Shown here in pieces: positions 61,761-64,000 of a DNA stretch of 64,000 nucleotides (positions within the stretch are counted from its first letter, which is position 1; each line of letters starts with the position of its first letter). A model generated the notes under the pieces. The model did not search any database. It was not told the origin of the DNA and worked only from the letters and a program-made list of their open reading frames with translations. The position numbers and the translations under genes were made by a program. Source of the DNA: Hyphomonadaceae bacterium BL14 (lineage in GTDB: Bacteria; Pseudomonadota; Alphaproteobacteria; Caulobacterales; Maricaulaceae); the NCBI GenBank assembly GCA_027627705.1, contig CP091242.1:815764-879763 (forward strand), given 5' to 3'.

Positions 61761-63824
61761 ATGACGCTGCGCATTTGCCTACCGGAACGCTTGCACCGGT
61801 TCCTCTTGAGCGCTTCAAGCGCCGCCCTCTTCGGCCTCGCAGCGGCTGGCCCCGCCCCCGCTCTCGCATCATCCGATCCGCATCCCGGACACGCAGAACA
61901 CGAGGAGGAGGATGCGCACGATTCGCACGATGGACACGACGCGCATGACGAGGACGTCGTCACAGTCAGCGCCACCCGGTCACGCCGCCGCGTGCAGGAT
62001 GATCCGATCCGCGTCGAAGTGATCGGGCGTGAGGAGATCGAGGAAAAGATCATCATGTCGCCGGGCAATATCTCGGTATTGCTGGCCGAAACCGGCGGGC
62101 TTTGGGTGCAGGCGAGTTCGGCGGCGCTGGGTTCGGCGGGCATCCGCGTCCAGGGGATGAGCGAGCGATACACCCTTCTGCTCGCCGACGGCCTGCCCCT
62201 CTATGGCGGTCAGGCGGGCTCCATCGGGCTGTTGCAGATTCCGCCGACAGATCTGGCGCGGGTAGAGATCATCAAGGGCTCCGCCTCGGCGCTCTATGGC
62301 GGGTCAGCGCTGGGCGGGATGATCAACCTGATCACCCGGCGGCCGGGCGATGCGCGCGACGGCGATATCCTGATCAATCTCACCAGCGAGCGGGGTGCGG
62401 ACATCACCACCTATGCCGCCGCGCCTCTACCGGGCGGCTGGGGCTATTCGGTCACGGGCGGCGGCCACTGGCAGGATGTGCGCGATCTGGACGGGTCAGG
62501 CTGGGCGGATATTCCATCCTATGAGCGCTATACGCTGCGCCCGCGCCTGTTCTGGGACCGGGCCGCCGGCGGCGGTGCCCTGTTCACATTTGGCTACGCT
62601 CAGGAAACCCGCAGCGGCGGGACCCTGCCCGGCCGCACTGTACCCGATGGCGATCCGTTCGCGCTGGGCCTGGACACCCAGCGCCTCGACGCCGGGTTCA
62701 GCCTGGATCTGCCGATTGGCGAGGATCTGGACTTTGGGGTGCGGGCCTCCGCCATGGAGGCGCGCCACCGTCACCGGTTCGGCACCGCGATGGAGCGCGA
62801 TCAGCGCCGCACCCTGTTTGGCGAAGCGACACTGGCCTGGTCTCATGACGGGCACAGCCTGGTGGGCGGGGTGGCGGTGCAGGCCGATGCCCTGGACACG
62901 GACGATTTTCCAAGCCTCGACTATAGCTTCACCGTGCCGGGCGTGTTCATTCAATATGATCGCGAACTGACCGACGACTTCACGGTGTCGGGCAGCCTGC
63001 GCGCGGATTCACACAGCGAATATGGCGACTTCCTCAGCCCGCGCCTGTCAGTGCTGTGGCGCCCGGGCGTCTGGACGCTGCGGGCGTCAGCCGCACAAGG
63101 CTTCTTCGCGCCCGGCCCCTTTATTGGTGCGATTGAGGAGACCGGCCTGTCGCGCCTTGATCCCCTGACAGGTCTCGAGGCCGAACAGGCAGAGAGCCTG
63201 TCCTTCGATATCGGGCGCCGGTTCGGGCCGGTTGAAGCCAATATCATTGCGTTCCAGACACGCGTGACCGACGAGGCTTTGCTGATCCCCACCGGCGCGG
63301 TCATGCCCGATGGCACAAACCGGCTGCGCATCGTCAATTCACCGGGCGAGACCGAGACGCGCGGTGGCGAGTTCCTGCTGCGCTATCGCTATGAGCACTA
63401 CGTGGTGACGGCGAGCTATATGTACACCCAATCAGACGCCCGCGATCCGCTCACCGGCCGGCGCAGCGAGACGCCCCTCACCCCGCGCCATTCGGCCGGC
63501 TTGGTCGCCATGTGGGAAGATCATGATCGCGGCCGGATCGGGTTCGAGGCCTATTACACCGGCGGACAGGCGCTGGAGGACAACCCCTACCGCGCCCGGT
63601 CGCGGCCCTTTGTCAATATGGGGGTCCTGGCCGAATGGCGCGTGGGACGGTTCAGCGTGTTCGGCAATGCCGAGAACATCCTCGACATCCGCCAGAGCCG
63701 CTACGACCCGCTGGTGCGCCCCGCGCGCGGATCAGACGGACGCTGGACCGTCGACGCCTGGGCGCCCACGGACGGATTTGTCTTCAATGGCGGGGTGCGC
63801 GTGCGCTTCGGGGCGGCGCAGTGA
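61761..63824 (+). CDS. TonB-dependent receptor with His/Asp/Glu-rich N-terminus (likely metal-related)
   Basis: A 687-residue outer-membrane receptor. Signal peptide ~1-37. Residues ~39-66 are a cluster of His, Asp and Glu (e.g. HDSHDGHDAHDED), likely a metal-binding tether. A TonB box-like VVTVSATR follows. The plug (~75-190) has IRVQGMSERYTLLLADGLPL, then IEIIKG-like VEIIKGSASALYGGSALGGM. The barrel ends VRVRFGAAQ. The size suits small ligands such as metal chelates. Divergent from a MerR metal sensor, so probably induced by Zn, Cd or Pb. A ZnuD-like role is possible, but Zn uptake receptors are normally Zur-controlled. Confidence 0.87.
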   Translation: MTLRICLPERLHRFLLSASSAALFGLAAAGPAPALASSDPHPGHAEHEEEDAHDSHDGHDAHDEDVVTVSATRSRRRVQDDPIRVEVIGREEIEEKIIMSPGNISVLLAETGGLWVQASSAALGSAGIRVQGMSERYTLLLADGLPLYGGQAGSIGLLQIPPTDLARVEIIKGSASALYGGSALGGMINLITRRPGDARDGDILINLTSERGADITTYAAAPLPGGWGYSVTGGGHWQDVRDLDGSGWADIPSYERYTLRPRLFWDRAAGGGALFTFGYAQETRSGGTLPGRTVPDGDPFALGLDTQRLDAGFSLDLPIGEDLDFGVRASAMEARHRHRFGTAMERDQRRTLFGEATLAWSHDGHSLVGGVAVQADALDTDDFPSLDYSFTVPGVFIQYDRELTDDFTVSGSLRADSHSEYGDFLSPRLSVLWRPGVWTLRASAAQGFFAPGPFIGAIEETGLSRLDPLTGLEAEQAESLSFDIGRRFGPVEANIIAFQTRVTDEALLIPTGAVMPDGTNRLRIVNSPGETETRGGEFLLRYRYEHYVVTASYMYTQSDARDPLTGRRSETPLTPRHSAGLVAMWEDHDRGRIGFEAYYTGGQALEDNPYRARSRPFVNMGVLAEWRVGRFSVFGNAENILDIRQSRYDPLVRPARGSDGRWTVDAWAPTDGFVFNGGVRVRFGAAQ

Positions 63825-63918
63825 GGACGCATCCGGGGCTGAGGCAAGGCCGTCGCACTTGACCGCTGAGCGCTTGCTCCCTCCCCTTCAGGGTATTTGG
63901 ACCGGGCCTATCAGTCCT

Positions 63919-63939
63919 CCCTCCCCCACCGGGGGAGGG
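63919..63939 (+). terminator. Hairpin after the TonB receptor gene
   Basis: A 9-bp stem CCCTCCCCC, loop ACC, GGGGGAGGG, about 95 bp past the stop codon. There is no clean T-run (CCTTTTC follows ~17 bases later). It could be a terminator or a copy of a GC-rich dispersed repeat. Confidence 0.45.
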
Positions 63940-64000
63940 CCGGGGTGGGGGCGCGCCTTTTCAGCAACCCTGACGCTACCCCTTACCGCCGCACACCCCA

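Overview
The window is chromosomal DNA from a high-GC alphaproteobacterium. It most resembles the Maricaulales/Hyphomonadaceae branch of Caulobacterales-like bacteria. The reasons are gene order (bamE, cytochrome-bc1 chaperone gene, plsX-fabH-ihfA-merR; nlpD-like-yajC-secD-secF-Mth938), a complete N-acetylglutaminylglutamine amide (NAGGN) osmolyte operon, and TonB receptors paired with spinster-type MFS carriers. Genus assignment is inference.

Layout. Positions 1-8.9 kb are accessory DNA: the 3' part of an AT-richer trypsin-like protease gene, a decayed IS3-family transposase fragment, a complete IS3-family element (988-2255), a BioF2/FemAB-like acetyltransferase gene, and a compact one-strand module (integrase, unknown, AlpA, Toprim primase, DUF3987 helicase-like, two small genes). 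The module's content resembles the replication core of Gram-negative phage satellites (PICI-like). Core chromosome resumes at an APC permease gene (8887).

11.3-17.7 kb is a tightly coupled histidine operon on the minus strand: TrpR-like regulator, hisG, hisD, hisB, hisH, hisA, hisF, hisIE. Its hisB carries a ~190-residue N-terminal extension that looks like a shrunken HisC aminotransferase; no separate hisC is present. 17.8-24.1 kb holds an EAL phosphodiesterase gene, the NAGGN operon (asnO, ngg, M42 peptidase) and a DJ-1-like gene. 24.2-30.7 kb is a TonB receptor/MFS/TetR/two-hydrolase locus with palindromic candidate operators.

30.7-42.8 kb contains mscS, metG, the Sec accessory genes, an NlpD-like LysM/M23 lipoprotein gene, two secreted pentapeptide-repeat proteins and aspS. 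42.9-46.4 kb is a phospholipid-acylation cluster (two PlsC-like acyltransferases, LplT-like MFS) around a TetR gene whose promoter is bracketed by two operator palindromes. 46.4-54.2 kb holds rnd, pqiA, tRNA-Pro(GGG), merR, ihfA, fabH, plsX, a CBP3-like chaperone gene, bamE, an FAH-family hydrolase gene and kynA. 54.3-59.5 kb has sdaA and a minus-strand run of three polytopic membrane proteins plus a CPBP protease. The window ends with trmFO and a divergent MerR/TonB-receptor pair; the receptor has a His/Asp/Glu-rich N-terminus and a MerR-type promoter with a 19-bp spacer.

Most genes are packed with ATGA start/stop overlaps, and several convergent pairs share a 4-bp stop overlap. All functional calls rest on reading motifs and gene order by eye; no database search was run.
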